From positions 372,001-436,000 of the forward strand of contig CAVVVP010000003.1 of NCBI GenBank assembly GCA_963751695.1: a stretch of 64,000 nucleotides of DNA. Reading direction: 5' to 3'. The translations under genes were made by a program, and so were the position numbers. Under the pieces are notes generated by a model. It was given only the letters and a program-made list of their open reading frames with translations, was not told the DNA's origin and ran no database searches. This document shows positions 1 through 9,121 of the stretch, in pieces. Position 1 is the first letter of the stretch; every line of letters begins with the position of its first letter. The DNA is from SZUA-22 sp963751695 (lineage in GTDB: Bacteria > Bacteroidota > Ignavibacteria > Ignavibacteriales > Melioribacteraceae).

Positions 1-1
1 G

Positions 2-1042
2 GCTATGCAGTATCATCCGGATAGAAACCCTGATGATAAAACAGCAGAAGAAAAATTTAAAGAAGCTGCTGAAGCATACGAAGTTTTAAGTGATGATGAA
101 AAAAGATCTAAGTATGATCGTTTTGGACACGATGCGATGCGCGGTGGACAGGACTTTCATGGTTTTTCAAATGCTCAAGATATTTTTAGTCATTTCTCAG
201 ACATTTTTGGTGGTGGTTTTGGTGGCGGTTCATCGATTTTTGATGATTTCTTCGGAGGTGGCTCATCACAGAGGGGTGGACAAAGATCCACAGGTACACC
301 AGGGCAAGATCTAAAAGTAACACTAAAGCTTACATTGGAGGAAATTGCTGGTGGAACTACCAAAAAGATAAAAATGAAGAAGCATAACAAATGTAAAACA
401 TGTTCTGGTACAGGAGCAAAAGATTCTGCATCTTACCAAACTTGTTCGGTGTGTTCAGGAACCGGTGAAGTTAAGCAAGTATCACGTTCACTTTTTGGAC
501 AATTTGTTAACATTGCACCTTGTACTAACTGTAACGGTCGTGGAAAAGTAATTACTTCTCCATGCTCATCTTGTCATGGTGATGGGAGATTGTACGAAGA
601 ATCAACAATAAAAATCAATATTCCAGCAGGAGTAATGGATAATAGTTACATGACTCTAAGAGGAGAAGGAAGTGTTGGAAAGAACGGAGGTCCTGCGGGA
701 GATATTATTGCAATCTTCCAAGAACAACTTCATGATCACTTTGTAAGGGATGGAGACAATCTAATATATGAACTTTCAATAAGTTATCCAGAAGCTGTGC
801 TTGGTACAGAGGTTGAAATACCAACTTTGACCGGGCGCGCAAAACTGAAGATCGATTCAGGTACTGAGTCAGGAAAATACTTAAAAATGAGAGAAAAGGG
901 AATCCAGCATTTGAATAGACATGGAGCAGGAGACCAGCTAGTTAAGATCAGCATTCATGTTCCAAAAAAGATTAATTCAAAAGAGAAAGAGCTTCTTAAA
1001 GAGTTAGAAAAAATGCCGCATGTCCGGGTGGTAAATAAATGA
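2..1042 (+). CDS. dnaJ: Chaperone protein DnaJ (5' end outside window)
   Basis: Hsp40 co-chaperone that delivers unfolded substrates to DnaK and stimulates its ATPase in the cytoplasm. The reading frame is open to the window edge and begins inside the J domain at the HPD motif (QYHPDRNP), so roughly the first 30 residues are missing. A Gly/Phe-rich linker follows (about residues 45-95), then four CxxCxGxG-type zinc-binding repeats (CKTCSGTG, CSVCSGTG, CTNCNGRG, CSSCHGDG) and the C-terminal substrate-binding beta domains. All four zinc repeats are intact, so this is a full type I DnaJ. grpE/dnaK would be expected to the left, outside the window. Confidence 0.97.
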   Translation, partial: AMQYHPDRNPDDKTAEEKFKEAAEAYEVLSDDEKRSKYDRFGHDAMRGGQDFHGFSNAQDIFSHFSDIFGGGFGGGSSIFDDFFGGGSSQRGGQRSTGTPGQDLKVTLKLTLEEIAGGTTKKIKMKKHNKCKTCSGTGAKDSASYQTCSVCSGTGEVKQVSRSLFGQFVNIAPCTNCNGRGKVITSPCSSCHGDGRLYEESTIKINIPAGVMDNSYMTLRGEGSVGKNGGPAGDIIAIFQEQLHDHFVRDGDNLIYELSISYPEAVLGTEVEIPTLTGRAKLKIDSGTESGKYLKMREKGIQHLNRHGAGDQLVKISIHVPKKINSKEKELLKELEKMPHVRVVNK

Positions 1043-1081
1043 TTTAATTAGTCCTTTCCTAAAAAATCAAGGTGGATTAAA

Positions 1082-1579
1082 ATAAAAATTCTGAAGGAAA
1101 TAGGAAATAAAATCGGTTTTACTGAAATAGAGGTAAAAGTAATTTTGTTTGCTTCTGTATCCTTTTTAATTGGCTCTATTGCTTACTATGTCAAATATGA
1201 GTCGCAGCTTGTGGAACAGAAAAAATATGATTATTCGAAGCAGGATAGCATGTTTTGGGCAAGCGGAAATAAATCCGAGGCCGGTTCAAATGGTAAGAAA
1301 ACAGTTGATTATGAACAGGAACTTTTAGATTTTAGTAATGATAATTATTCTGAAAGAGCTAATGATGCCGATCAATACTCCGGTCTTAAAATAAGTATCA
1401 ATAATGCCACAATTGAGGAGTTGATACTGCTACCTGGAGTTGGAGAAAAAACTGCTGAAAGAATTGTTTCATTTAGAGAACAGAATGGTCGGTTTCATAA
1501 CATTGATGATCTTGTGAAAGTCCCTGGTATAGGAAGTAAAAAGTTAGAAAAGATAAAGAGTTATATAATTATAGAATAG
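1082..1579 (+). CDS. ComEA-like helix-hairpin-helix protein, membrane-anchored
   Basis: The C-terminal part (about the last 65 residues) carries two helix-hairpin-helix motifs, LLPGVGEKTAERIV and KVPGIGSKKLEKI, as in the DNA-binding domain of ComEA competence proteins. A single membrane segment (FASVSFLIGSIAYYV) precedes a low-complexity linker. The start is uncertain. A TTG at 1145 would begin inside the membrane segment. The frame is open upstream to 1052 and encodes a plausible basic N-terminus (GFTEIEVKV), preceded by AAGGTGG at 1069-1075. No ATG, GTG or TTG lies there, so initiation would need ATA at 1082 or a nearby ATT or CTG. Likely role: binding incoming DNA at the cell surface. Confidence 0.8.
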   Translation: MKILKEIGNKIGFTEIEVKVILFASVSFLIGSIAYYVKYESQLVEQKKYDYSKQDSMFWASGNKSEAGSNGKKTVDYEQELLDFSNDNYSERANDADQYSGLKISINNATIEELILLPGVGEKTAERIVSFREQNGRFHNIDDLVKVPGIGSKKLEKIKSYIIIE

Positions 1580-1603
1580 AGAATTTTAGATTCTGGAGGA
1601 AAA

Positions 1604-2161
1604 ATGAAAAAGAAATCTGAACCGTGGTATATTCATGCCGGTTTATGGGCTGTCATTGTTATTCTTGTTTTCTTACTTATTCAAGTTGCAATTATTGAAC
1701 CTACTGAAGTAATTGAGACTGAGACATACTTAAAAAACGAGTCTCGTTTAAGAATGACTAATATTAAACAAGCGCAAATCTTGTATGAAGAGAAATACGA
1801 AAAATTCTCTGATAATCTTGATACCCTTATCAATTTCATCAAAATGGATTCTACAGTTCAGGCTCTAGTGGTTGGTGTAGATTCTTTGACCAAGAAATCC
1901 ACTAATCCATTTGTTAATTTAACAGATGGCTCCTTTACTCCAGAGTCCCTCTACACTTCACCGAGATCAGGAAATTTCTTTATAGTTAAAATCGATACTT
2001 TATTAGAAATTGATACTGTGATTAACAGACGAGGAAAAATAGTCAAGGTCGATTCAAATACCACTATTGGTACTCGATATGTCCTTGAAAATCCAGATAG
2101 TGACGATAAGATTGGAGATTTATACTCAGACGCTTTGAGAAATACTTCTTCTTGGGAATAA
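1604..2161 (+). CDS. Membrane-anchored protein of unknown function, in pilus/competence context
   Basis: 185 residues, not recognised as a named family. A strong Shine-Dalgarno (GGAGG) precedes the ATG. Residues 1-10 are charged, followed by one hydrophobic segment (about 13-30, GLWAVIVILVFLLIQVAII), then a soluble, probably periplasmic domain. The stretch after the membrane helix (RMTNIKQAQILYEEKYEKF, about residues 46-65) resembles the region after the N-terminal helix of pseudopilin-like proteins, where short helical segments precede a beta domain. It sits between the ComEA-like and PilM-like genes with short gaps and is probably co-transcribed. A pilus or secretion accessory role is an inference from context only. 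Confidence 0.6.
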   Translation: MKKKSEPWYIHAGLWAVIVILVFLLIQVAIIEPTEVIETETYLKNESRLRMTNIKQAQILYEEKYEKFSDNLDTLINFIKMDSTVQALVVGVDSLTKKSTNPFVNLTDGSFTPESLYTSPRSGNFFIVKIDTLLEIDTVINRRGKIVKVDSNTTIGTRYVLENPDSDDKIGDLYSDALRNTSSWE

Positions 2162-2181
2162 TTTCCTAACATGTTTATTTA

Positions 2182-3051
2182 ATGAATCATGTTGGTTGCA
2201 ATATAACGGAAAACAAGCTTCAGATTGTTGAAGTAGTTAAGAATTCCAAAGGATATTTCCTGGAAAATGTTGATGAAGAGGGCTTCTCAGAGGAATTGGA
2301 TTTTAAATCCTGCGACACAAATTTTTCAACCACTATACAAAATGCTATAGAAAATCTTTGGATTAGACATCCATTAAAAAGTACAAGAATTTCCCTCGTC
2401 CTACCAATAGATAAATTTAGAATTTTTAACTTTCCACTTGAAAAGAGTTTGTCAGATGATAGGCTTAAGGAGCAAATTGAATGGGAGTTTTCAATTCTTT
2501 TTCCGACACTTTCTATTGAAGATTATATAATAAGACCAAAAATTGTTTTCAAAAGCTTTTACTCGCATCAAGAAATTCTTGTAGTGGCTGCCGACAAAAA
2601 AATAATTGAACCCTTGCATAACGTTCTATCTGAGAACAACTTAACTTTACAGTTTGTTGATTGCTCTCATTTTGCGTCTGATCTTTTTGTGAATAAACAA
2701 AATTCTGTTTCGATTTTTGTTTCAAACAATTCATTATCATGTTCGGTATATTCAAATGGAGGTATGATCGGATTCAGGAAGTTTAATTCATCTGATAAAG
2801 ATACCTTGGTTGATTATTTGGGAAATATTATGTCTCACCATGAAAGCGATCTAAATAAATTCTACATCGCAAGCGATTCAGATATTGATGAAACAAAAGC
2901 AGAGCTTGAAAGATCTTTAAAAAACAATTTTGAGTACCTTGCTCCTTTTCAGCGCATTCAACCTTCTGAAACTTTTGTAAAAAATGATTTCTATTCTCTC
3001 AAGTCAAGTATTTTTTCTGCAGCAGCTGGAATTGGATTCAGGCTTTCATAA
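2182..3051 (+). CDS. PilM-like actin-fold protein (putative type IV pilus assembly)
   Basis: 289 residues. The N-terminus (residues 1-12) followed by a VLP-type strand and a region with EQIEWEF (about residues 96-102) resembles the PilM/GspL actin-like ATPase fold, where the sequence QIxWE is typical. It lacks a signal peptide and would be cytoplasmic. Other PilM partners (PilN, PilO, PilQ) are not in the window, so assignment rests on this weak resemblance and on neighbouring ComEA-like and membrane-anchored genes. The gap to rsmD is 24 bases. Confidence 0.5.
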   Translation: MNHVGCNITENKLQIVEVVKNSKGYFLENVDEEGFSEELDFKSCDTNFSTTIQNAIENLWIRHPLKSTRISLVLPIDKFRIFNFPLEKSLSDDRLKEQIEWEFSILFPTLSIEDYIIRPKIVFKSFYSHQEILVVAADKKIIEPLHNVLSENNLTLQFVDCSHFASDLFVNKQNSVSIFVSNNSLSCSVYSNGGMIGFRKFNSSDKDTLVDYLGNIMSHHESDLNKFYIASDSDIDETKAELERSLKNNFEYLAPFQRIQPSETFVKNDFYSLKSSIFSAAAGIGFRLS

Positions 3052-3075
3052 TTTTATCATGCACTTTTTTAAATT

Positions 3076-3615
3076 ATGCGAATAATTGCTGGAATATATA
3101 AGGGTCGGACCATAAAGTTTCCCAAGTCTGATCTTGTACGTCCAACTACTGACAGAAACAAAGAGTCTATCTTTAACATATTAAGTAATCAAATCGACTT
3201 TACTAACATAAAAGCATGCGATATTTACGCTGGATCAGGATCCCTTGGCTTAGAAGCATTAAGTCGTGGTGCAGGTGAAAGTCATTTTGTGGAGAAAAAC
3301 TTTCATGTTCAAAAAATGCTAAGAGAAAATATCAATAGTTTAGATGCGCTGACGAAAAGTAGAATATTTAAAATGTCAGCTATTAAGTTTTCTTCTATGG
3401 ATGTGCATCATAACTATGACCTTATAATTTTAGATCCTCCATTCTTTCAAGATGACGTTCACCAGGTTGTAAAAAATTTAATGAACAGAAATTTCTTAAA
3501 GGATGAAGGAATTTTACTAGTAGAAAGATCTATTCAAACAAAAGATAAAGACGTAAATAGCTTTAAAAGAGAGCCTTTTAAAAGATTAGGCGATAGTTTA
3601 ATTTATATATTTTAG
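3076..3615 (+). CDS. rsmD: 16S rRNA (guanine(966)-N2)-methyltransferase
   Basis: Methylates N2 of G966 in 16S rRNA using S-adenosylmethionine, a late step in 30S assembly. 179 residues, the usual family length. Seen: N-terminal RIIAGIYKGR, RPTTDRNKESIFNIL, the SAM-binding loop DIYAGSGSLGLEALSRGA and the catalytic DPPF motif (LIILDPPFF). The next rightward housekeeping gene is coaD, and rsmD-coaD adjacency is common in bacteria. Here the two are separated by an inserted lipoprotein gene. Confidence 0.95.
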   Translation: MRIIAGIYKGRTIKFPKSDLVRPTTDRNKESIFNILSNQIDFTNIKACDIYAGSGSLGLEALSRGAGESHFVEKNFHVQKMLRENINSLDALTKSRIFKMSAIKFSSMDVHHNYDLIILDPPFFQDDVHQVVKNLMNRNFLKDEGILLVERSIQTKDKDVNSFKREPFKRLGDSLIYIF

Positions 3616-3763
3616 CCCAAAGTTATTTATATGTTTTGCTGTTCTGAAAATTTTACCGCTTTTTCTTAATGAAAATTAAATTATTGGACTTTTTAATCCA
3701 TTTCGATGGCGAAATTTGGTATCTTTTTTGACTATATTTACTAAAATTGAACGGTTAAATTTT

Positions 3764-5224
3764 ATGTCTATTAATTCATTACAGCAGCTAATCTTCAAAT
3801 TATTGATAATTTTAATTGTTTTTGGACTAAGTCATTGCACTCTAGTAGAAAATCCAGACGACCAGCTTGCAAAAGATAATAACTACTATCAAACCAAAGA
3901 AGTTTCTGATATTCTAAATGGCACTTGTGCAACATCTGGCTGTCATGGAGGAACCGACCCGGTAAATGGATTTTCAACTGAAATACAGACTAAATTAATA
4001 CTGGGTGCTTCAGATCGACCTCTTGATGGAGTTTCAAGCCAAAAATATGGTGGTGATAACGTTATTCCTTATGATGTTGATAAAAGCTTGATGATACAAA
4101 TAATAACTGGAAATATTGTAAATAAGATGTCTTACAATCACGCGATTTTAAGTGAAAGTCAAATTTCAACATTGGCGAACTGGGTTGCTGATGGATGCCA
4201 AAACCATTTAGAACAACCGGCATACGCAAATCCTCAAAGTTATAGGGTTTATGTTTGTAATCAACTAACAGAGAATGTTTCTATTATTGATGGGACAGAG
4301 AAAGTTGTCTCATATCTAACGGATGTCTATGATCCCACGAATGAAGACGACACGCCATACGATGTCGCTGAATTTGGTGCCTACTATTATGTAACATTAA
4401 GCTCTGCTGGAGAATCTTTTAAATACAGAAAATCTGATAATACCGTCGTGAGTTCAATTGGAGGAATAAGTGATGCGGGCAGAATACAAATCAATCGAGA
4501 CGGAACCAAAGCATATGTGTCTAGAACTGCATTCACAGAAAATCTATACAACAGTATTTATGTAATTGACCTCATCTCAATGCGAGTTATTAAGCAAATT
4601 GCATTTGGTTTGAACGGATTGCTTCATGGTATGGCTTTAGATATCACTAGGGGATACTTATATATCACAGATTCCTATAATAATATTGTGCTCGTGGTTA
4701 ATACATTAAATGATACTATAATTGACATAAGATATACATTAACTCAAAATTACTCCCCCCTCTTTTTAGAGGTTTCTCCAGATGGTAATTATCTATATAT
4801 AACTGCTCCCAATACAAATCAACTTCTTATAATTAATACTGGAAGCAGACAGCTTATATGGTATATAAACATGCTCTCAGCTCCAATGGGAGTAACAGTT
4901 TCAAGTACGGGACAGAAGATTTATGTCGCTTCTTATGAAGGAAACGCTGTTGAAGTAGTAACTAAGGTTGCTGATAATTGGAATAAAACTAACACTATTG
5001 AACATACTGCATTTAGCATGTGCTTTGATATTGATATTACTGCTGATGATAGCTATGTGTACGTTACAAATCAAAATCTTGATGGCGATTTTGTGCCCGC
5101 CTATAAAGTTAAAGAAGAAGGTGAAATCTCTACCGTTGGAATTATAAACACTTTCAGTGAAACAGTAGAGAAAGTAATTGAAGTGGAGGAGGCCGCTTCT
5201 GGAATCTGTGTGGAACAATTGTAG
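3764..5224 (+). CDS. Lipoprotein with CxxxxCH haem-type motif and beta-propeller repeats
   Basis: 486 residues from the ATG at 3764. A TTG 48 bases upstream is in frame but would add residues before the signal peptide. The lipoprotein signal is SINSLQQ...IVFGLSHC with the acylated Cys at about residue 25. Residues around 55-70 contain CATSGCHGG, a C-x4-C-H motif in the position of a c-type cytochrome haem site (normally C-x2-C-H). The remainder consists of repeated strands of the type seen in YVTN/surface-layer beta-propellers (for example YVYVTNQN, GNYLYITAPN, QKIYVASYEG). Likely an exported electron-transfer or surface protein. Substrate unknown. It sits between rsmD and coaD. Confidence 0.75.
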   Translation: MSINSLQQLIFKLLIILIVFGLSHCTLVENPDDQLAKDNNYYQTKEVSDILNGTCATSGCHGGTDPVNGFSTEIQTKLILGASDRPLDGVSSQKYGGDNVIPYDVDKSLMIQIITGNIVNKMSYNHAILSESQISTLANWVADGCQNHLEQPAYANPQSYRVYVCNQLTENVSIIDGTEKVVSYLTDVYDPTNEDDTPYDVAEFGAYYYVTLSSAGESFKYRKSDNTVVSSIGGISDAGRIQINRDGTKAYVSRTAFTENLYNSIYVIDLISMRVIKQIAFGLNGLLHGMALDITRGYLYITDSYNNIVLVVNTLNDTIIDIRYTLTQNYSPLFLEVSPDGNYLYITAPNTNQLLIINTGSRQLIWYINMLSAPMGVTVSSTGQKIYVASYEGNAVEVVTKVADNWNKTNTIEHTAFSMCFDIDITADDSYVYVTNQNLDGDFVPAYKVKEEGEISTVGIINTFSETVEKVIEVEEAASGICVEQL

Positions 5225-5305
5225 ATCAAATTATTTTCTTACCTTTTTCTAATGCTCGTTATTTTATATATTTAGCAGTATATAATAACAACTATATGAG
5301 CAGTA

Positions 5306-5833
5306 ATGAAGCGTGTAATATATCCTGGAACTTTTGATCCTGTAACTAATGGTCACATTGATGTTATAAAAAGAGCCATAGACCTATTTGATGAAGTTGT
5401 AGTAACTGTAGCAAAAAATCCTTCCAAGCATGCTCTCTTCAGTGTCGATGAAAGACTCACTATGCTCAATGAATGCTTAAAAGAATATAAAAATGTGTTC
5501 GTTGATTCTTTCGACGGACTTATAGTTGATCATGCTAAAGAGGTTAGGGCGGTTGGAATAATTAGGGGCCTAAGAGCAATTTCGGATTTTGAGTATGAGT
5601 TTCAGATGGCCTTGATGAACAGGAAACTAAGTGATGAACTTAGAACTATCTTCTTGATGCCTCACGAAAAATATACTTATCTTAATTCAACAATAATCAG
5701 AAATCTATCTCAATTTGATGGAGATATAAGTGATTTCGTTCCACCGATTGTTGTAAAAATGCTAACGGAAAAGAACAAAATCAATTTTCAAAATGGCATT
5801 AAAAAGAAGCAAGAATTAAGGGAAGATTTTTGA
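5306..5833 (+). CDS. coaD: Phosphopantetheine adenylyltransferase
   Basis: Transfers AMP from ATP to 4'-phosphopantetheine, giving dephospho-CoA, the penultimate step of CoA synthesis. 175 residues, slightly longer than the usual 160 because of a lysine-rich C-terminal tail. Seen: YPGTFDPVTNGHIDVI, with the nucleotidyltransferase (T/H)xGH motif, RGLRAISDFEYEFQMALMNR, and the C-terminal TIIRNLSQF in place of the more common SSTxVRE. Start ATG 5306 directly follows another ATG (out of frame) at 5296. Confidence 0.96.
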   Translation: MKRVIYPGTFDPVTNGHIDVIKRAIDLFDEVVVTVAKNPSKHALFSVDERLTMLNECLKEYKNVFVDSFDGLIVDHAKEVRAVGIIRGLRAISDFEYEFQMALMNRKLSDELRTIFLMPHEKYTYLNSTIIRNLSQFDGDISDFVPPIVVKMLTEKNKINFQNGIKKKQELREDF

Positions 5834-5857
5834 CTTATTACTATCCATTTCTCCAAG

Positions 5858-6919
5858 TTAAAATGGATAATACGAGAGTGCTTCATCAAAAAACGCCACA
5901 ACATTTTCTGGTGGAGTGCCCGCTTGAATATAATGTGATGGACCACATAGGTATCCCCCGTTTTTACCTAAAACAGAAATAAGTTTTCGTGTTTCTTCTC
6001 TAACTTCGTCAACGCTTCCAAAGGGCAAAATATTTTGTACACACATTCCTCCTTCAAAACAAAGTCTATCGCCATAGTTATCTTTTAAATGTTTTGGATC
6101 CATATTGCTCGCACTGAATTGTAATGCTTGCAAAACATCTATCCCCATATCGATTAGTCCGGAAACAGCTTCAGACACTGCGCCATCAGTATGATAGATA
6201 ACTTTTACCCCCATGCTGTGTACCATTTCATTTATTCTAACATGATAAGGTTTTATAAATTCTTCCCACATATCTAAAGGCAGAAGCAGGCCCTCCTGCT
6301 GACCAATATCATCTGCTGTAAAAACCATATCAACATCATCTTTACATTCTTTAAGTATACTATAGAAGTATTCAGTAAAAAAGGTACTTACTTTTTCAAG
6401 AATGTGGTGAATAACATCAGGCTGCAGCATCATATCCATCATAGCCTGCTCAAATCCCCTCATGTACCATGAGGTTTCAAAAATGTTTGCATTTGTAAGA
6501 ACGATTGCCGTATCTTTTCTTTTCCGAATTTCTCTTATTTCATCGACCTTTTCTTGTAAAGGCATTTCACCTACTTTAGGAAATGAATAGTTTTTAATTT
6601 CCTCTAAAGTAGTCATTTCCTTTAGCGGGTAATATGATATTTCACTGTAGCTACCCTCTCCATAGCAGACATCCTTACGTTGTACACCCCAGATATCTGA
6701 TTTATCATTAAATTCACCACATGCCCATATTTCAGTTACGTCTAAGAATGAATCTATATAAGAACGAGCATCTATTCCCTTGGATTGCTTTAAGTATATA
6801 TCTAAATCTCTCATTGCGGGGGGATTGATGTTGCCACAAACCATTGCTATAGGAATTCTATCTGTCCGTTGGTGATTGAGTGCTGTTAAAATTCTTTCTC
6901 TCGATGACAAATTAGCCAT
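5858..6919 (-). CDS. Uroporphyrinogen decarboxylase (URO-D) family protein, not HemE
   Basis: 353 residues with the URO-D/MtaA barrel pattern: ERILTALNHQRTDRIP near the N-terminus, IVLTNANIFETSWYMRGFE, TADDIGQQEG, YHTDGAVSEAVSGLIDMGIDVLQALQ and a C-terminal GGYLCGPSHYIQAGTP. True HemE has different conserved residues, and the corrinoid methyltransferases (MtaA) have a zinc HxC motif that I do not see at the HTDG position. So this belongs to the many uncharacterised URO-D family proteins, possibly methyl-transfer enzymes acting with a corrinoid protein. The next gene in the same direction is a sodium/solute symporter, which hints at a role in using an imported compound. Confidence 0.8.
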   Translation of the reverse strand: MANLSSRERILTALNHQRTDRIPIAMVCGNINPPAMRDLDIYLKQSKGIDARSYIDSFLDVTEIWACGEFNDKSDIWGVQRKDVCYGEGSYSEISYYPLKEMTTLEEIKNYSFPKVGEMPLQEKVDEIREIRKRKDTAIVLTNANIFETSWYMRGFEQAMMDMMLQPDVIHHILEKVSTFFTEYFYSILKECKDDVDMVFTADDIGQQEGLLLPLDMWEEFIKPYHVRINEMVHSMGVKVIYHTDGAVSEAVSGLIDMGIDVLQALQFSASNMDPKHLKDNYGDRLCFEGGMCVQNILPFGSVDEVREETRKLISVLGKNGGYLCGPSHYIQAGTPPENVVAFFDEALSYYPF

Positions 6920-7000
6920 AAGATTAAGTCTTCTTTTTGGAGTACATGTTTATAAATGAACTTGTAAAACGAGTTAGGGTTAACAAAGATTTTATATCGT

Positions 7001-9118
7001 CTACATCTCTTTTTCTGCGGTTAAACCTTTACCTTCAACAAAGACTCCATTCAGTAAATGTTCGTTATTGATATAGACAACGCCATCTTCTTGGTGTGGT
7101 TCTCCGAAAACTGTATGGATAGATTTTAATCCTCCAAGGTAAGAGCGTGCATCACATAAATAAACAAAGTCGCCGACTTCCGCAGCCATTTTTTTCATAT
7201 CATTATTAGAGAAACTTGCGGTATCTTCTTCATATTCTTTTATTTTCCAATCAACTTTAATAAGTTGACCCTCTGCATCATTTACTTTTCTACCCTTAAA
7301 CATCTCTTTGGCTTTAGAAAGCGACCAAACTGTTAAACCCGTTGTTTGAGCCACCGCATCATAATTAACTGAATAGGTGGTGATTACAGCAACTAAAAAT
7401 GATATTACAACTGCACCAATAAATTGAAGTTCGATAATTCCAATATTAAACAGGATCATTGCAAAAATAACTACTGATAATACAACAAGACTATAATTTA
7501 TTTGATCCGCATTCAAGCTTTGTCTCATTTTTTGCACAACCTGCTTTTGGAGCCCTGTTGTATAAGTAATGAGTAAGGCTACACTAGCGCAGACCACCAA
7601 ATTATAAAGAGCACGAATGTATGAATACGGATGATCTGGATTCATCTCAATACCATGTGAGAAAGGAGTTATCAAATTTGGATCGTGCAGAGCAAGGATC
7701 ATTAATGCAACACCGCCTACAAAACTAGAGATTACTGCTGCAGGAGTAAAACGTTTCCAGAAGATTCCAAGAAATATTGCGATAACTAGCGGGGGAGTTA
7801 GTGTTGAGTGAAAGTATCCATGAGCTTCATAAACTGTTGGAAAACTCTTGAAAGCAAGAACAGAAACAACGCCGAGCGAGGTAATAACAACTGAAGCATA
7901 TCTTGCGGCGGCAAGTTCTCTCTTGTCCTTAGCTCTTCGTTCTTCCTTGGCTCTCTTAATGTATTTTTCAATTGGTCTATAAATATCATTTATAAATATT
8001 GCTGCGGTTGCATTGATCAAGGTATCTACTGTTGACATAAGCGCTGCAGTTAATGCTGCCATAATAAATCCAAAAACTCCAGGGATTGCCACAATATTTG
8101 CAACGACAACAAATATTTGATCAGGTGAAGTATTCGCTGGGACCAAATCTGGATTGGTGATTGATAATGCTTTACCTATCCAGCCGGCATTGCCGACAAC
8201 CACAGCAGAAAGGGGAAGCATAAAAAGAATATTGAATGATGCTGCTTTTCTTCCCTCATCGACACTCTTGGTCGCCATGAACCTCATTATAAGACCCATG
8301 TTCATAAATAAAAATCCAATTGAGCCCGCTACACCGTCCTGCCAAAATATCCCAATAAAATTAAAATCAGGTGGTTTATTCAGATCAGCAAGTGGTAATT
8401 TCCATGAAGTCGGCAGCACTTCCCAGAATACGTCAAAGCCACCTAGAAATGATATGCCTAGGAAGAAAAGGAAAAATCCAGCAAAAAGTAAAATAAATCC
8501 TTGTAATAGATCTGTGAAAATAACTGCGGTTTGCCCACCAAATGTGATATATATCCCGGTAATTATAGCAATTACTATAATGGCGCCCATTAAAGTTATT
8601 TGGAATTCTGATCCAAACAAGATAAAGCTTTCGGGAAGCATTGGTAGAACAGCTTTGCCTAGTGTTAAAAACCCAATACCGATGTAACCAATCATATAAA
8701 ACAGTAAGAGAACTGTCGCTAAAAATCTGGCAGAAGGGGAGAAGCGTTTTTCGAAGTATTCCGGTATTGATCTAATCCTTGTATAAACAATAATTGGAAG
8801 CCAGCCAAAAAGAAAGAATGGGAGAAAAAACCAATCGTTAATGTATGTCATAGTGGAGGAGAGCCCGTATTCAAAGCCCTTTGCGGAGTACTTTACAAAA
8901 CTGTGACTTCCAACTCCCGTTGCAACAATAGAAAATGCAATTAGCCACCACTTAAATCTTCTTCCGCCGAAGAAGAAATCTTTTGTGCTTCTATTATATT
9001 TTCCAAAATAACTTCCAAACAACATGATGATCAAGAAGTAAAAAACCATGACTATCCAGTCGGTAGAAGAACCTATGTTATGAAATGTCGTTTGAAGATT
9101 GCTAGTTGTTGTTTCCAT
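7001..9118 (-). CDS. Sodium:solute symporter (SSS family)
   Basis: 705 residues, longer than most SSS carriers (about 500). Many hydrophobic segments are visible, with family features in the first half: FFFGGRRFKWWLIAFSIVATGVGSHSF near residues 49-75, RIRSIPEYFEKRFSPSARF and GIYITFGGQTAVIFTDLLQGFIL around the sodium-site region. The last roughly 100 residues are soluble and acidic, and include EYEEDTASFSNNDMKKM and a block ending in EKEM. This extra tail is not explained. The stop is followed by an 80-base gap and the URO-D gene, and the gene upstream (9122-9346) lies only 3 bases away, so the set is probably one operon. The substrate cannot be read from the sequence. Confidence 0.9.
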   Translation of the reverse strand: METTTSNLQTTFHNIGSSTDWIVMVFYFLIIMLFGSYFGKYNRSTKDFFFGGRRFKWWLIAFSIVATGVGSHSFVKYSAKGFEYGLSSTMTYINDWFFLPFFLFGWLPIIVYTRIRSIPEYFEKRFSPSARFLATVLLLFYMIGYIGIGFLTLGKAVLPMLPESFILFGSEFQITLMGAIIVIAIITGIYITFGGQTAVIFTDLLQGFILLFAGFFLFFLGISFLGGFDVFWEVLPTSWKLPLADLNKPPDFNFIGIFWQDGVAGSIGFLFMNMGLIMRFMATKSVDEGRKAASFNILFMLPLSAVVVGNAGWIGKALSITNPDLVPANTSPDQIFVVVANIVAIPGVFGFIMAALTAALMSTVDTLINATAAIFINDIYRPIEKYIKRAKEERRAKDKRELAAARYASVVITSLGVVSVLAFKSFPTVYEAHGYFHSTLTPPLVIAIFLGIFWKRFTPAAVISSFVGGVALMILALHDPNLITPFSHGIEMNPDHPYSYIRALYNLVVCASVALLITYTTGLQKQVVQKMRQSLNADQINYSLVVLSVVIFAMILFNIGIIELQFIGAVVISFLVAVITTYSVNYDAVAQTTGLTVWSLSKAKEMFKGRKVNDAEGQLIKVDWKIKEYEEDTASFSNNDMKKMAAEVGDFVYLCDARSYLGGLKSIHTVFGEPHQEDGVVYINNEHLLNGVFVEGKGLTAEKEM

Positions 9119-9121
9119 AGA

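Noticed and set aside
4901..5218. 105-codon minus-strand frame inside the lipoprotein gene
   Set aside because: Antisense to the propeller repeats, no ribosome site or family resemblance.
8154..8687. 177-codon open frame on the plus strand inside the symporter
   Set aside because: Antisense to the symporter coding frame, with low-complexity composition and no ribosome site; a shadow of the real gene.
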